A stretch of 64,000 bases of DNA from Wenjunlia tyrosinilytica. Its GTDB lineage: Bacteria; Actinomycetota; Actinomycetes; Streptomycetales; Streptomycetaceae. The number at the start of each line of letters is the position of its first letter. Within the stretch, counting starts at the first letter, position 1. The stretch is taken from NCBI RefSeq assembly GCF_014646055.1, contig NZ_BMMS01000010.1:139674-203673 (forward strand), in the 5' to 3' direction. Positions 15,220 through 23,056 of the stretch are shown one piece after another. The notes under the pieces were generated by a model. That model was not told the origin of the DNA, made no database searches, and was given only the letters and a program-made list of their open reading frames with translations. A program made the position numbers and the translations under genes.

Positions 15220-17259
15220 ATGGGCGTGTGGAACGCTAGAGTCCGCCCGGTGACGCTTCCTCCTCGAAACGCGCATGCGCGGCCGACAAGCGCCATGGCG
15301 GCCGCCTTCATCGCGCTCATAGCCCTGCTGGTCGCGCCGACCACCGCACTGGCGGCCCCCGGCGGGGCCGGCGCGGGCGCCGGAGCCGACGGCACCGTCC
15401 ACGGCGGCCTGAGCCGCCCCGACTACTCCTACGCCAACGCGATCCGTGAGTCCGTCTGGGTCGACACCGGGTTCGACGCGGACTCGGACGGCCGCACGGA
15501 CCGGGTCGCCGCCGACATCATCCGGCCGCGTGAGCCCGCCAGGGCCGGACGCAAGATCCCCGTGATCATGGACGCCAGCCCGTACTTCGCGTGCTGCGGA
15601 CGGGGCAACGAGAGCCAGCGCAAGACGTACGACGCCCAGGGCCGTCCGGTCCAGTTCCCGCTGTTCTACGACAACTACTTCGTGCCCCGCGGGTACGCGG
15701 TGGTCCTGGTCGACCTCGCGGGCACCAACCGCTCCGACGGCTGTGCGGACGTCGGCGGCCGCTACGACGTGGGCTCCGCCAAGGCCGTCGTGGACTGGCT
15801 GAACGGCCGGGCCACCGGCTACAGCGAACGCGGTGGAGGCAAGAAGGTCAAGGCCGGCTGGACCAACGGCAAGGTCGGCATGATCGGCAAGTCCTGGGAC
15901 GGAACGATCGCCAACGCAGTCGCCTCGACCGGAGTCCGGGGGCTGAAGACCATCGTCCCCATCTCGGCGATCAGCTCCTGGTACGACTACTACTTCCAGC
16001 AGGGCGCCGCTCTCTACGACGGCGGCCCGCAGTGGCTTTCGGACTACGTGGAGAGCGCCGACGCCAAGCGGAAGTGCGCGGCGGTGCAGCAGCAGATCGT
16101 CGACGGAAGCCCGCGCAACGGCGACTGGACCTCCTTCTGGCAGGAGCGCGACTACACCGCCCACGCCGACAAGGTGCGCGCCAGTGTCCTCCTCGTCCAC
16201 GGCAAGCAGGACCTGAACGTGCGCACCAAGCACTTCGGGCAGTGGTGGGACCGTCTGGCCGCGAACCATGTCGAGCGCGGGATCCGGCTCTCGCAGACCG
16301 GGCACGTCGATCCGTTCGACTTCCGCCGCGGCACCTGGGTGGACACCCTGCACCGGTGGTTCGACCACTATCTGCTCGGAGTGCGCAACGGTGTCGAGCG
16401 CGAGCCCATGGGGAGCATCGAGCGCACCCCCGACCACTGGGCGGACAGCGCCGAGTGGCCCGCGGCGGCCACCAGGACCACGACCGTCCGTCCGCGCCCG
16501 GGAGCCGTACCGGGTCTGGGCACCCTCGGCCTCGCGCCGGCCGGGCCCGGCAGCACCGAGTCGTTCACCGACGACCCGAAGATCGGCGAGGACGGCTGGT
16601 CGGCGAACGTCGACAGGCCGACCCCGGCGAAGGCGGCGTTCACCACCGGGGTGCTGAAGAAGGATCTGCGCCTGAACGGCTCCGGCTCGGTCACCCTCAC
16701 CGCGGCCTCCTCCACCACCAGCGCGCATCTGTCCGCGGTGCTGGTGGACCTCGGACCGGCGCGGATCCGCGACTTCGCCGCGGCGGGCGAGGGCATCAAG
16801 ACGCTGACCACCAAGTCCTGCTGGGGCAGGAGCACCAAGGGTGACAGCGCGTGCTACAAGGACACGGCCGCCGACACGGCGAAGGTGGGATACACCGTCT
16901 TCAGCCGGGGCTGGGCCGACCTCGGCCACTACGGCTCGGGCAAGCACGGCGTGCGGCTGACTCCGGGCAAGGCGTACCGGATCACGGTGCGGCTGGCCGC
17001 GACGGACCACGTCGTCCCCGCCGGGCACCGCCTCGCCCTGATCGTCGCCGGTACCGACGCGGGGCTGCTCGAGCCCGCCGACACCAAGCCCACGGTGACC
17101 GTCTACCTGGCCCGCTCGTTCGCGCGCCTGCCGCTGGTGGGCGGTTCCAGGAACGTACCGCCGTCCGCGACTTCGCCGGCCGCCACGGGCAGACCACTGC
17201 ACGGCCTGCCCGGCCCGGTTCTGAAACACCCCCTGCCGGGGAGCGCGTTCCTCGGCTGA
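15220..17259 (+). CDS. Secreted Xaa-Pro dipeptidyl-peptidase, CocE/NonD family (679 aa)
   Basis: Serine peptidase of family S15, releasing N-terminal Xaa-Pro dipeptides. A signal peptide covers roughly the first 45 residues (AMAAAFIALIALLVAPTTALA). The alpha/beta-hydrolase domain carries the nucleophile in GMIGKSWDGTIAN (Ser225), acid-region sequence VLLVHGKQDLNVRTKHF, and the histidine in LSQTGHVDPFDFR. The C-terminal jelly-roll (SFTDDPKIGEDGWSANV...HRLALIVAGTDAG) is typical of PepX/CocE proteins. Start choice is uncertain: ATG 15220, GTG 15250 and ATG 15295 are all in frame, none with a clear ribosome binding site; the last would leave the shortest signal peptide. A short-tandem-repeat tract follows the gene. 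Confidence 0.9.
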   Translation: MGVWNARVRPVTLPPRNAHARPTSAMAAAFIALIALLVAPTTALAAPGGAGAGAGADGTVHGGLSRPDYSYANAIRESVWVDTGFDADSDGRTDRVAADIIRPREPARAGRKIPVIMDASPYFACCGRGNESQRKTYDAQGRPVQFPLFYDNYFVPRGYAVVLVDLAGTNRSDGCADVGGRYDVGSAKAVVDWLNGRATGYSERGGGKKVKAGWTNGKVGMIGKSWDGTIANAVASTGVRGLKTIVPISAISSWYDYYFQQGAALYDGGPQWLSDYVESADAKRKCAAVQQQIVDGSPRNGDWTSFWQERDYTAHADKVRASVLLVHGKQDLNVRTKHFGQWWDRLAANHVERGIRLSQTGHVDPFDFRRGTWVDTLHRWFDHYLLGVRNGVEREPMGSIERTPDHWADSAEWPAAATRTTTVRPRPGAVPGLGTLGLAPAGPGSTESFTDDPKIGEDGWSANVDRPTPAKAAFTTGVLKKDLRLNGSGSVTLTAASSTTSAHLSAVLVDLGPARIRDFAAAGEGIKTLTTKSCWGRSTKGDSACYKDTAADTAKVGYTVFSRGWADLGHYGSGKHGVRLTPGKAYRITVRLAATDHVVPAGHRLALIVAGTDAGLLEPADTKPTVTVYLARSFARLPLVGGSRNVPPSATSPAATGRPLHGLPGPVLKHPLPGSAFLG

Positions 17260-17357
17260 CCCACGGGTCCGCGACCCCTTGAGCGCCGCCCCGCGCAGTC
17301 CCCGGTGGGGCGGCGCTGCCGTGCCCCGCCGAGCGCGTCCCGGCCCGGCCGCACAAG

Positions 17358-17427
17358 CCTCCCCGACACGGCCTCCCCGACACGGCCTCCCCGACACGGC
17401 CTCCCCGACACGGCCTCCCCGACGCCG
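17358..17427. repeat. 14-bp tandem repeat, 5 copies
   Basis: CCTCCCCGACACGG is repeated four times exactly, followed by a fifth copy CCTCCCCGACGCCG and more degenerate copies up to about 17475. Non-coding, about 100 bases after the X-Pro peptidase stop. The sequence is unrelated to the 14-mer at 9213. Confidence 0.93.
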
Positions 17428-17591
17428 CTCCCCGACGCCGCCCTCCCCTGCACCGCCTCCCCGACACCGCCGCGGATGGCGCAATCGGGGCCGCCGCGGG
17501 TGCGGCGAAAGGAGAGTTGGCGCATCGGCTGTCCGCATGGGGCGGGTCGGGGGACGCGAGCCGGAGGCGACGCTCGGGAGGGGCTGCGGTC

Positions 17592-18299
17592 GTGGCGGTG
17601 ACGCGGGGGCTGCCCCTCACGGCGGTCCTGGTGGGACTGACCGTCACCACGGGGATGGTCGAGGCGGTCAGCTACCTGGCGCTGGGGCATGTCTTCACCG
17701 CGATGATGACGGGCAATCTGCTCCTCCTGTCGTTCGCCTGCGCCGGAGGCGGCGGTCTGTCCGTCGCGGCCTCGTCGGTGTCGTTCGGGGCCTTCGTCGC
17801 CGGTGCCGGGGCCGGGGCCCGGCTGGAGGCGGCTCTCGGCGCCCGGCGGCACAGGTGGTTCGTGATCGCCCTGGTCGTCGAGGCGGTGATCCTCGCGGCG
17901 GCAGGACTGACCGCCTGGCGTATCGAGCCGGTCCAGGAACAGATGTCCGGGCGGTACTACGGCGTGGTCGCCCTCGTCGCCGCGGCCATGGGGATCCGCA
18001 GCGTCACCATGCTGCGTGCCGACATCCCCGACCTGGCCACCACGGTCGCCACCCGCCTGCTGACGGCGCTGGTCAATGGCGTCTTCCTCGGAGCGGGGCA
18101 CGGCCCCGACCGCCCGGCCGCCGAACGGCGGGAGGCGCACCGCGGAGCCACCGTGGCCGCGATGTTCGCGGGAGGGCTGCTGGGGGCGTGGCTGCTGCAC
18201 CTCCACTGGCGGCCGTACGCGCTCCTTCTCCTGGTGGGCGCCGTGGTCCTCGTCATCGCCGGGGCGTACGCGTTCTCTCCCCGCCATCGGCGGCTCTAG
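17592..18299 (+). CDS. YoaK family (DUF1275) membrane protein (235 aa)
   Basis: Integral membrane protein with about six hydrophobic segments. The N-terminus LTAVLVGLTVTTGMVEAVSYLALGHVFTAMMTGNLLLLSFA contains the family's signature, helix one with a Glu in a small-residue context followed by FTAMMTGN. It ends YALLLLVGAVVLVIAGAYAF. YoaK/DUF1275 proteins are widespread and functionally uncharacterised; a transporter role is often assumed. GTG 17592 is chosen because GGGAGGGG lies about eight bases before it; the frame upstream has no membrane-protein character. Confidence 0.82.
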   Translation: MAVTRGLPLTAVLVGLTVTTGMVEAVSYLALGHVFTAMMTGNLLLLSFACAGGGGLSVAASSVSFGAFVAGAGAGARLEAALGARRHRWFVIALVVEAVILAAAGLTAWRIEPVQEQMSGRYYGVVALVAAAMGIRSVTMLRADIPDLATTVATRLLTALVNGVFLGAGHGPDRPAAERREAHRGATVAAMFAGGLLGAWLLHLHWRPYALLLLVGAVVLVIAGAYAFSPRHRRL

Positions 18300-18580
18300 G
18301 CCCGACCCGGGAGGGGGCGGCCGGGCTCCGGTGCCGCCCATGCTCGTACAGGGCCTGCCCGGCAAGGGCTCCCGCGAAGACTGCACGACGCCGTGGACCG
18401 GCTGACCCGCCAGGAGGACCGGCTGGAGCGCCCGGCCGGCAGCCGGCTCCCCGAGCCCGACGCCCGGCTGCTCGGCGGGGATCCGAATGGGGGCATCCCG
18501 TCCCCGCGGGGCGGACGTCCGCACGCCGGCGGGTAGGCGTCGTACCGGCGCGTCAGCCACGGTATGCGAAGGAGCCGGTC

Positions 18581-19357
18581 ATGCTCACCACCAGCTACGT
18601 CCCGGGCGCACCCGGCTGGATCGACCTGGGCAGCCCCGACACCGGGGCCGCCGCCGACTTCTACGGAAGCCTGTTCGGCTGGGAGCTGGAGTCGGCGGGT
18701 CCCCAGGCGGGCGGGTACGGCATGTTCCGCCTCGGCGGCAGAACGGTCGCCGCGCTGGGTCCGCTCACCGAGGACGGAGCCGCTTCCGCCTGGACGGTGT
18801 ATTTCCACACCCCCGACGCCGACGCGACGACAAGAACCGTGGAACAGGCGGGCGGCGCCGTGCGCTTCGGGCCGTTCGACGTGTTCACCGCCGGGCGCAT
18901 GGCGGGGCTCACCGATCCCGACGACGCCCGGTTCGCCGTCTGGCAGCCCGGCGACATCCGTGGGCTCGGACTCGTCACCGCCCCCGGGAGCCTGTGCTGG
19001 ACCGAGCTGTACACCCCGGATCCGGCGCTCGCCCGCCGCTTCTACCACTCGGTGTTCGGGTGGGAGGCGACGGACACGCCCTTCGCCGGGGCCACGTACA
19101 CCGTGCTGAGCACCGCGGGGCGGGGCCGGGAGGGGTCGTTCGGAGGCATGGTGCCCCTGGGGCGCGCACCGGGGGCGACTGCGCAGTGGCTGCCGTACTT
19201 CGAGGTGGAGGACTGCGACCGGGTCACGGCCGACGCGCGGAGCCTGGGCGGGCGGGTGACCATGCCGACGGTGGACGCCGAGGACGTGGGCCGCTTCGCG
19301 CACCTCGCCGACCCGTTCGGCGCCGCCTTCGCCGTGATCACCAGCGCCGGGACATGA
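18581..19357 (+). CDS. Two-domain VOC family protein (258 aa)
   Basis: Two glyoxalase/bleomycin-resistance folds in tandem. Domain one begins WIDLGSPDTGAAADFYGSLFGWEL and domain two CWTELYTPDPALARRFYHSVFGWEA; each ends in the VOC closing strand (DARFAVWQPG; AHLADPFGAAFAVITSAGT). The first-strand positions that normally carry a metal-binding His are Asp (WIDLG) and Glu (WTELY), so metal use is uncertain. This type is abundant in Streptomyces and often annotated as a hydroxylase or resistance protein without evidence. AAGGAGCCGGTC precedes the ATG. Confidence 0.85.
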   Translation: MLTTSYVPGAPGWIDLGSPDTGAAADFYGSLFGWELESAGPQAGGYGMFRLGGRTVAALGPLTEDGAASAWTVYFHTPDADATTRTVEQAGGAVRFGPFDVFTAGRMAGLTDPDDARFAVWQPGDIRGLGLVTAPGSLCWTELYTPDPALARRFYHSVFGWEATDTPFAGATYTVLSTAGRGREGSFGGMVPLGRAPGATAQWLPYFEVEDCDRVTADARSLGGRVTMPTVDAEDVGRFAHLADPFGAAFAVITSAGT

Positions 19358-19388
19358 CACCAGGGTGTTCTCGGGATCGGTGGGGCAA

Positions 19389-19407
19389 CCGGCCGGCGCA
19401 CGGCCGG
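19389..19407. terminator. Candidate bidirectional terminator (CCGGCCG-GCGCA-CGGCCGG)
   Basis: A 7-bp perfect stem with a 5-nt loop between the convergent VOC (+) and type ISP (-) genes. No T-run. Confidence 0.4.
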
Positions 19408-19444
19408 GGGCTCTGGGCGCGGCCGGGGAGACCGGCCCGAGCAC

Positions 19445-20764
19445 CTAGAACAGCGGGAACTGGCCCTCGGGGCCCTCTTCCTGATGGGAGAGCACCGAGG
19501 CCGGCCGGCCGCTCCACGCCGGGGCGGGGAGCACCCCGGCGGCCCGGAGTTCCCCGGTGGTGACCAGAGGCCCGGACAGCGCCGAGGCGGTGAGCGCCGC
19601 CTGCGCCGGGCGCAGTTCGCACAGCAGGGAGAGCACGGAGGCGAGCTCGATCAGCTCGGTGGTCCATGTCTGCGGCCAGGCGGTCATGCGTATCGCCTCC
19701 AGCGAGCCCGCTTCGACGCTCTCCTGATTCGGTGAGCGCCGCGCGAACCACTCCCGCAGCACCGGCACCCCGCCCGCTCGGTACTCCCACACCGCGCCGG
19801 GCACGGGGGCGATCCGCCCGTCGCCGAGCAGAAGCGCCTCGCCGTCCGGATCGTGGTCGAGGCCGCCGGGCAGCGGCCTGGCCGGAACCGACCGGCGCAC
19901 GAAGAGGCGCCGTCCGCCGGGCATCCGGGGGCCGCGCGGCGGACGGCCCTGCTCCGGATCGGCGCAGCGGGCGCCGAAGGTGTGCAGCCACAGCACCTGG
20001 CGGCCCAGGGCCGTGCCCTTGGACCAGGTGGCCACCGAGGCGGTGAGGGGGACGGGCACCCGCTCCCCGTTCCGCGCGGCGGCCGGATGCGCCGTGACGG
20101 CCGCGATCCAGGCGAGCACGTCGAGCCCGGTGACCGGGACGCCGAGCCGGTCGGCCAGATGTCCGGTGAGGCCGGGGGCCAGATTGGGCTCCCGGCCGCC
20201 GGGGAGGCGGTGGGCGGGGAAGACCGGGCTGTTCTGCCTGCGTCCGTCGCCGTCGGGGATCTCGGCGCAGAAGGTGACGGCGGGTCCGGGAGCCTCGGGG
20301 GTGTGCGGCTGGACCACGGCGAAGACCTGGGCGTCGTCGGCCACGCGCCACAGCTGGGGGCGTGCCTGGTCGAGCAGCCGGTGGTCGGGCAGGAGCCAGA
20401 GGCGGTCGAACGCTCCGTGGCGGATCCGGACCGGGGCCGGGAACGGACCCGCCTCGCGGGACAGACGCCCGGTGGGGGTCCGCTGTCCGGGCAGTTGGGT
20501 GACGGTGGAGTGCGGTGTACGGGCACGGGTCGGCCGGAAGAGGGCGCTGCGCTGCCCGGCGTTCGCGGCGGCGAGGCGCTCCCAGCGCGCTTCGAGGATC
20601 TCGGTCGAGGGTGCGCGGACCCACTCGCGCCCGGTGTGCAGGGCGGGGGAGGACCACGGCATGAGCTCGGGCAGCGCGGGCGCGTCCTCGAACCGGGTGG
20701 CAGCCGTGCCGTCCGCCTCGGCGCCCACCGGTGGTGCCGTCGAGCGTCCGGACCGGATCGCCAC
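19445..20764 (-). CDS. Type ISP restriction/modification-family C-terminal domain protein (439 aa)
   Basis: The sequence matches what I know of the C-terminal specificity region of type ISP restriction-modification proteins: FDRLWLLPDHRLLDQARPQLWRVADDAQVFAVVQ, then VTFCAEIPDGDG, LPGGREPNLAPGLTGHLADRLG, VLWLHTFGARCAD, MPGGRRLFVRR, ALLLGDGRIAPVPGAVWEYRAGG and a closing AWPQTWTTELIEL. Full type ISP enzymes are ~1,600 residues with nuclease, helicase and methyltransferase parts; none is here or next door, so this is a stand-alone domain. Such orphans are frequent in Streptomyces, and whether they still act on DNA is unknown. GTG 20764 is preferred for the GGGCGAGG upstream; a longer frame to 20821 exists. 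Confidence 0.75.
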   Translation of the reverse strand: MAIRSGRSTAPPVGAEADGTAATRFEDAPALPELMPWSSPALHTGREWVRAPSTEILEARWERLAAANAGQRSALFRPTRARTPHSTVTQLPGQRTPTGRLSREAGPFPAPVRIRHGAFDRLWLLPDHRLLDQARPQLWRVADDAQVFAVVQPHTPEAPGPAVTFCAEIPDGDGRRQNSPVFPAHRLPGGREPNLAPGLTGHLADRLGVPVTGLDVLAWIAAVTAHPAAARNGERVPVPLTASVATWSKGTALGRQVLWLHTFGARCADPEQGRPPRGPRMPGGRRLFVRRSVPARPLPGGLDHDPDGEALLLGDGRIAPVPGAVWEYRAGGVPVLREWFARRSPNQESVEAGSLEAIRMTAWPQTWTTELIELASVLSLLCELRPAQAALTASALSGPLVTTGELRAAGVLPAPAWSGRPASVLSHQEEGPEGQFPLF

Positions 20765-20852
20765 CGTGCCTCGCCCTTCGTTCGGCCGCTGGTGCGGGCA
20801 CCACCCCTGGGAGCCGCGCACGCATAGTACCGAGGGCGGTCCGGGAGGCGCG

Positions 20853-20887
20853 CCTGCGCCTGCCCCGGATCGCGGGGCAGGCGCAGG
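20853..20887 (-). terminator. Strong terminator hairpin after the S53 peptidase
   Basis: A perfect 15-bp stem (CCTGCGCCTGCCCCG / CGGGGCAGGCGCAGG) with loop GATCG, starting 13 bases beyond the peptidase stop codon in its direction of transcription. Confidence 0.75.
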
Positions 20888-20900
20888 AGGAGGGCGACGC

Positions 20901-22862
20901 TCAGTGGTGGTGCTGGTACGACTTGAGGTAGCCCGCGGCGGGCGAGCCCACTCCGGTCACGTCGTCGTAGCCGGGGACGGCCTTCAGCGAGCTGTCCTTG
21001 CCGAGCGTGCGCAGCGAGGTGATCACTCCTTCGGAGCCGTCGACCCCGTTGGCGTAGTCCCTGCGGGCCACGGCGAGCGTGCGGCCGGCGCCCAGCGGGT
21101 GGTCGGTCACGTCGTGGTAGGCCGCGGTGCCGTAGCGGTCGTAGACGGCCGGGTTGGCGAACCCGATCGGGACACCGTGCTGGCCCTGCTGGGCGAGCGC
21201 CTGGACACCGGCGATCACCGGGGCGGCCAGGGACGTTCCGCCGATGCGGTACTGGCTGTAGCGCTGCGAGCCGTCGGGGAAGGTCTGGGTCTGCCCGACG
21301 AGGAAGCCGGTGTTGGGGTCGGCGACCGCCGCGATGTCGGGCACCACGCGCTGCGGGCTGCCGGTCGCGGCCCGGGCCAGCGCGTCGGGCACGACGCCGC
21401 GCTGGTAGAACGGCTGGGCGTAGAACTTGCTGGTGCCGCCGCCCGCTCCCGAGGTGAAAGCGCCCGGCAGGCCCTGCCAGCTGGAGCCGTCCTCGGCCAG
21501 GAGCGCCTTGTTGGTGCCCCAGCCCGTCTCGAAGCGGTACGTGCCGTGCCTGCCCACGGCCAGGGACGTACCGCCGACAGCCGTCACCCACGGCGAGTTG
21601 GCGGGGACGTCCACCTGCTTGGTGCCGGTGTGGGCGACCTCGTCACCGTTGTCTCCGGAGGAGAAGTAGAAGCCGATGCCCTCGACCGCTCCCTGCTGGA
21701 AGATCTGGTCGTAGGCGGCGGCGATCTCCGGGGTCTGGACGGACTCGATGTCGCCCCAGGAGTTCGAGACGATGTCCGCGAGCCGGTTGTCGACGACCTT
21801 CGACAGGGTGTCGAGGAAGTCGTTGTCGAAGCAGGAGGCGGAACCCGCGTAGACGATGTCCGCGTCCGGCGCGACCGCGTGCACGGCCTCGACGTCCAGT
21901 GTCTCCTCGCCGTACCACCCGTCCGCGCCGCAGGCCTCGGTGCTGTTGTAGTCGGCGGGAAGCACCTGGGTGAGCTGGCCCTTGCGGTACGGCTTGTCGC
22001 CGTTGCGCGCGACGTAACGCGCCGCGTCACCGGCGATGGTCGGCGAGGCGTAGGCGTCCGTGATCGCCACCGTCACATGCTTGCCGGTGAGCGAACTGCC
22101 GTGGGCGTACGAGGCGCGCAACTGCTTTCCGGTGTAGCCCTTGACCGCCCACGGCTGGCTCGCGCCATAGGCCTTCGGCAGGGTCCTGTCGGTGTTGGAG
22201 CCGTAGTAGGTCGAGAACGGCGGGGAGTTGCGGAAGACCGGGCCGGGGGGCGGGAGTGCCTCGTGCTGCTCGACCCGGTGCGGGGCGTTGTCCAGGCCGG
22301 TGATGGCGAGGACTGCGCCGCTGACGGCCCGCGGCACGGATGCGGCCGCGGAGGGGGCCCGGTAGAGCTTGCCGTTCATGGAGTACTCGTGCAGTTCCAC
22401 CGCGAAGGCCTTCTCCACGGCGGCGGCGGTGCCGGTGGCCGTGATGTAGTGCTCGCTCGCTTCGGAGGTCTTCAGGCCCGCCGACGCGAGCCACTGGCGG
22501 ATCCGCGCCCGCTGGTGCCCGGTCGCCCCGTACCGGGCCTTGAACTGGCGAGGCGTCAGGTAGTGCCGGTAGGAGGCGGAGCGCGGGTCGGAGACCGCCT
22601 TCGCGTACGCCTCGAGGCCGTGCTGGTCCCGGCCGGCCAGGTACACCCGTACGGTCACCTTCGCCGAGTCTGCGGCGCTGCCCCGGTCCGCCCGCTCGGT
22701 CGCCCACGCGGGCTTGGTCCCCTTCAGCGCGGTGCGCGCCGCGTCGGACCCGCGGTCCGCGCCCTGCGCCGGGCCCGCGGTCAGCAGCGCACCGGCGACC
22801 AGGGACAGCGCCGCCGCGGTGGCCGCGAGGCTGCCCCGGCGTCTGGATATGGCATGGCTCAT
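20901..22862 (-). CDS. Secreted S53 family serine-carboxyl peptidase (sedolisin/kumamolisin type, 653 aa)
   Basis: Acid-acting endopeptidase made as a preproprotein. A signal peptide (LAATAAALSLVAGALLTAGPAQGA) is followed by the pro-kumamolisin domain (~residues 60-200: RVYLAGRDQHGLEAYAKAV...YRHYLTPRQFKARYG). The catalytic domain shows the Glu-Asp pair in WYGEETLDVEAVHAVAP, the oxyanion Asp in YFSSGDNGDEV and the serine in GGTSLAAPVIAG. The C-terminal Ca2+ site is suggested by YDDVTGVGSPAAGYL. Length is normal for an actinobacterial secreted sedolisin. It would supply amino acids from environmental protein. It has its own hairpin terminator. Confidence 0.93.
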   Translation of the reverse strand: MSHAISRRRGSLAATAAALSLVAGALLTAGPAQGADRGSDAARTALKGTKPAWATERADRGSAADSAKVTVRVYLAGRDQHGLEAYAKAVSDPRSASYRHYLTPRQFKARYGATGHQRARIRQWLASAGLKTSEASEHYITATGTAAAVEKAFAVELHEYSMNGKLYRAPSAAASVPRAVSGAVLAITGLDNAPHRVEQHEALPPPGPVFRNSPPFSTYYGSNTDRTLPKAYGASQPWAVKGYTGKQLRASYAHGSSLTGKHVTVAITDAYASPTIAGDAARYVARNGDKPYRKGQLTQVLPADYNSTEACGADGWYGEETLDVEAVHAVAPDADIVYAGSASCFDNDFLDTLSKVVDNRLADIVSNSWGDIESVQTPEIAAAYDQIFQQGAVEGIGFYFSSGDNGDEVAHTGTKQVDVPANSPWVTAVGGTSLAVGRHGTYRFETGWGTNKALLAEDGSSWQGLPGAFTSGAGGGTSKFYAQPFYQRGVVPDALARAATGSPQRVVPDIAAVADPNTGFLVGQTQTFPDGSQRYSQYRIGGTSLAAPVIAGVQALAQQGQHGVPIGFANPAVYDRYGTAAYHDVTDHPLGAGRTLAVARRDYANGVDGSEGVITSLRTLGKDSSLKAVPGYDDVTGVGSPAAGYLKSYQHHH

Positions 22863-23028
22863 GTGACGCCCTTCGTCGTGATCGACGTGATCGGCACCGT
22901 CCCGAGATGTGGACGGTGCCGGGCGTCACTCTGCCCACAGGAGCCTCATGGGAGGGAAAGGATCCCCCCAAGAGGACATCAAATAACGTAGGAGTACGAC
23001 CCCCTGAGACAGCATCAATCAGGATCGG

Positions 23029-23056
23029 ATCACCTGGACGGAATCACCTGGACGAA
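23029..23056. repeat. 14-bp tandem duplication across a stop codon
   Basis: ATCACCTGGACGGA is followed directly by ATCACCTGGACGAA (period 14). The second copy contains the stop codon of the reverse-strand XRE-like gene. Same period as the tandem repeats at 9213, 12809 and 17358, but unrelated sequence. Confidence 0.85.

Noticed and set aside
18300-18580. Coding-looking stretch after the YoaK gene (frame reading LHDAVDRLTRQEDRLERP, ending at a TAG near 18537)
   Set aside because: No plausible start codon with a ribosome binding site and no recognisable family. It may be a remnant of a gene's 3' end, but there is too little to call it.
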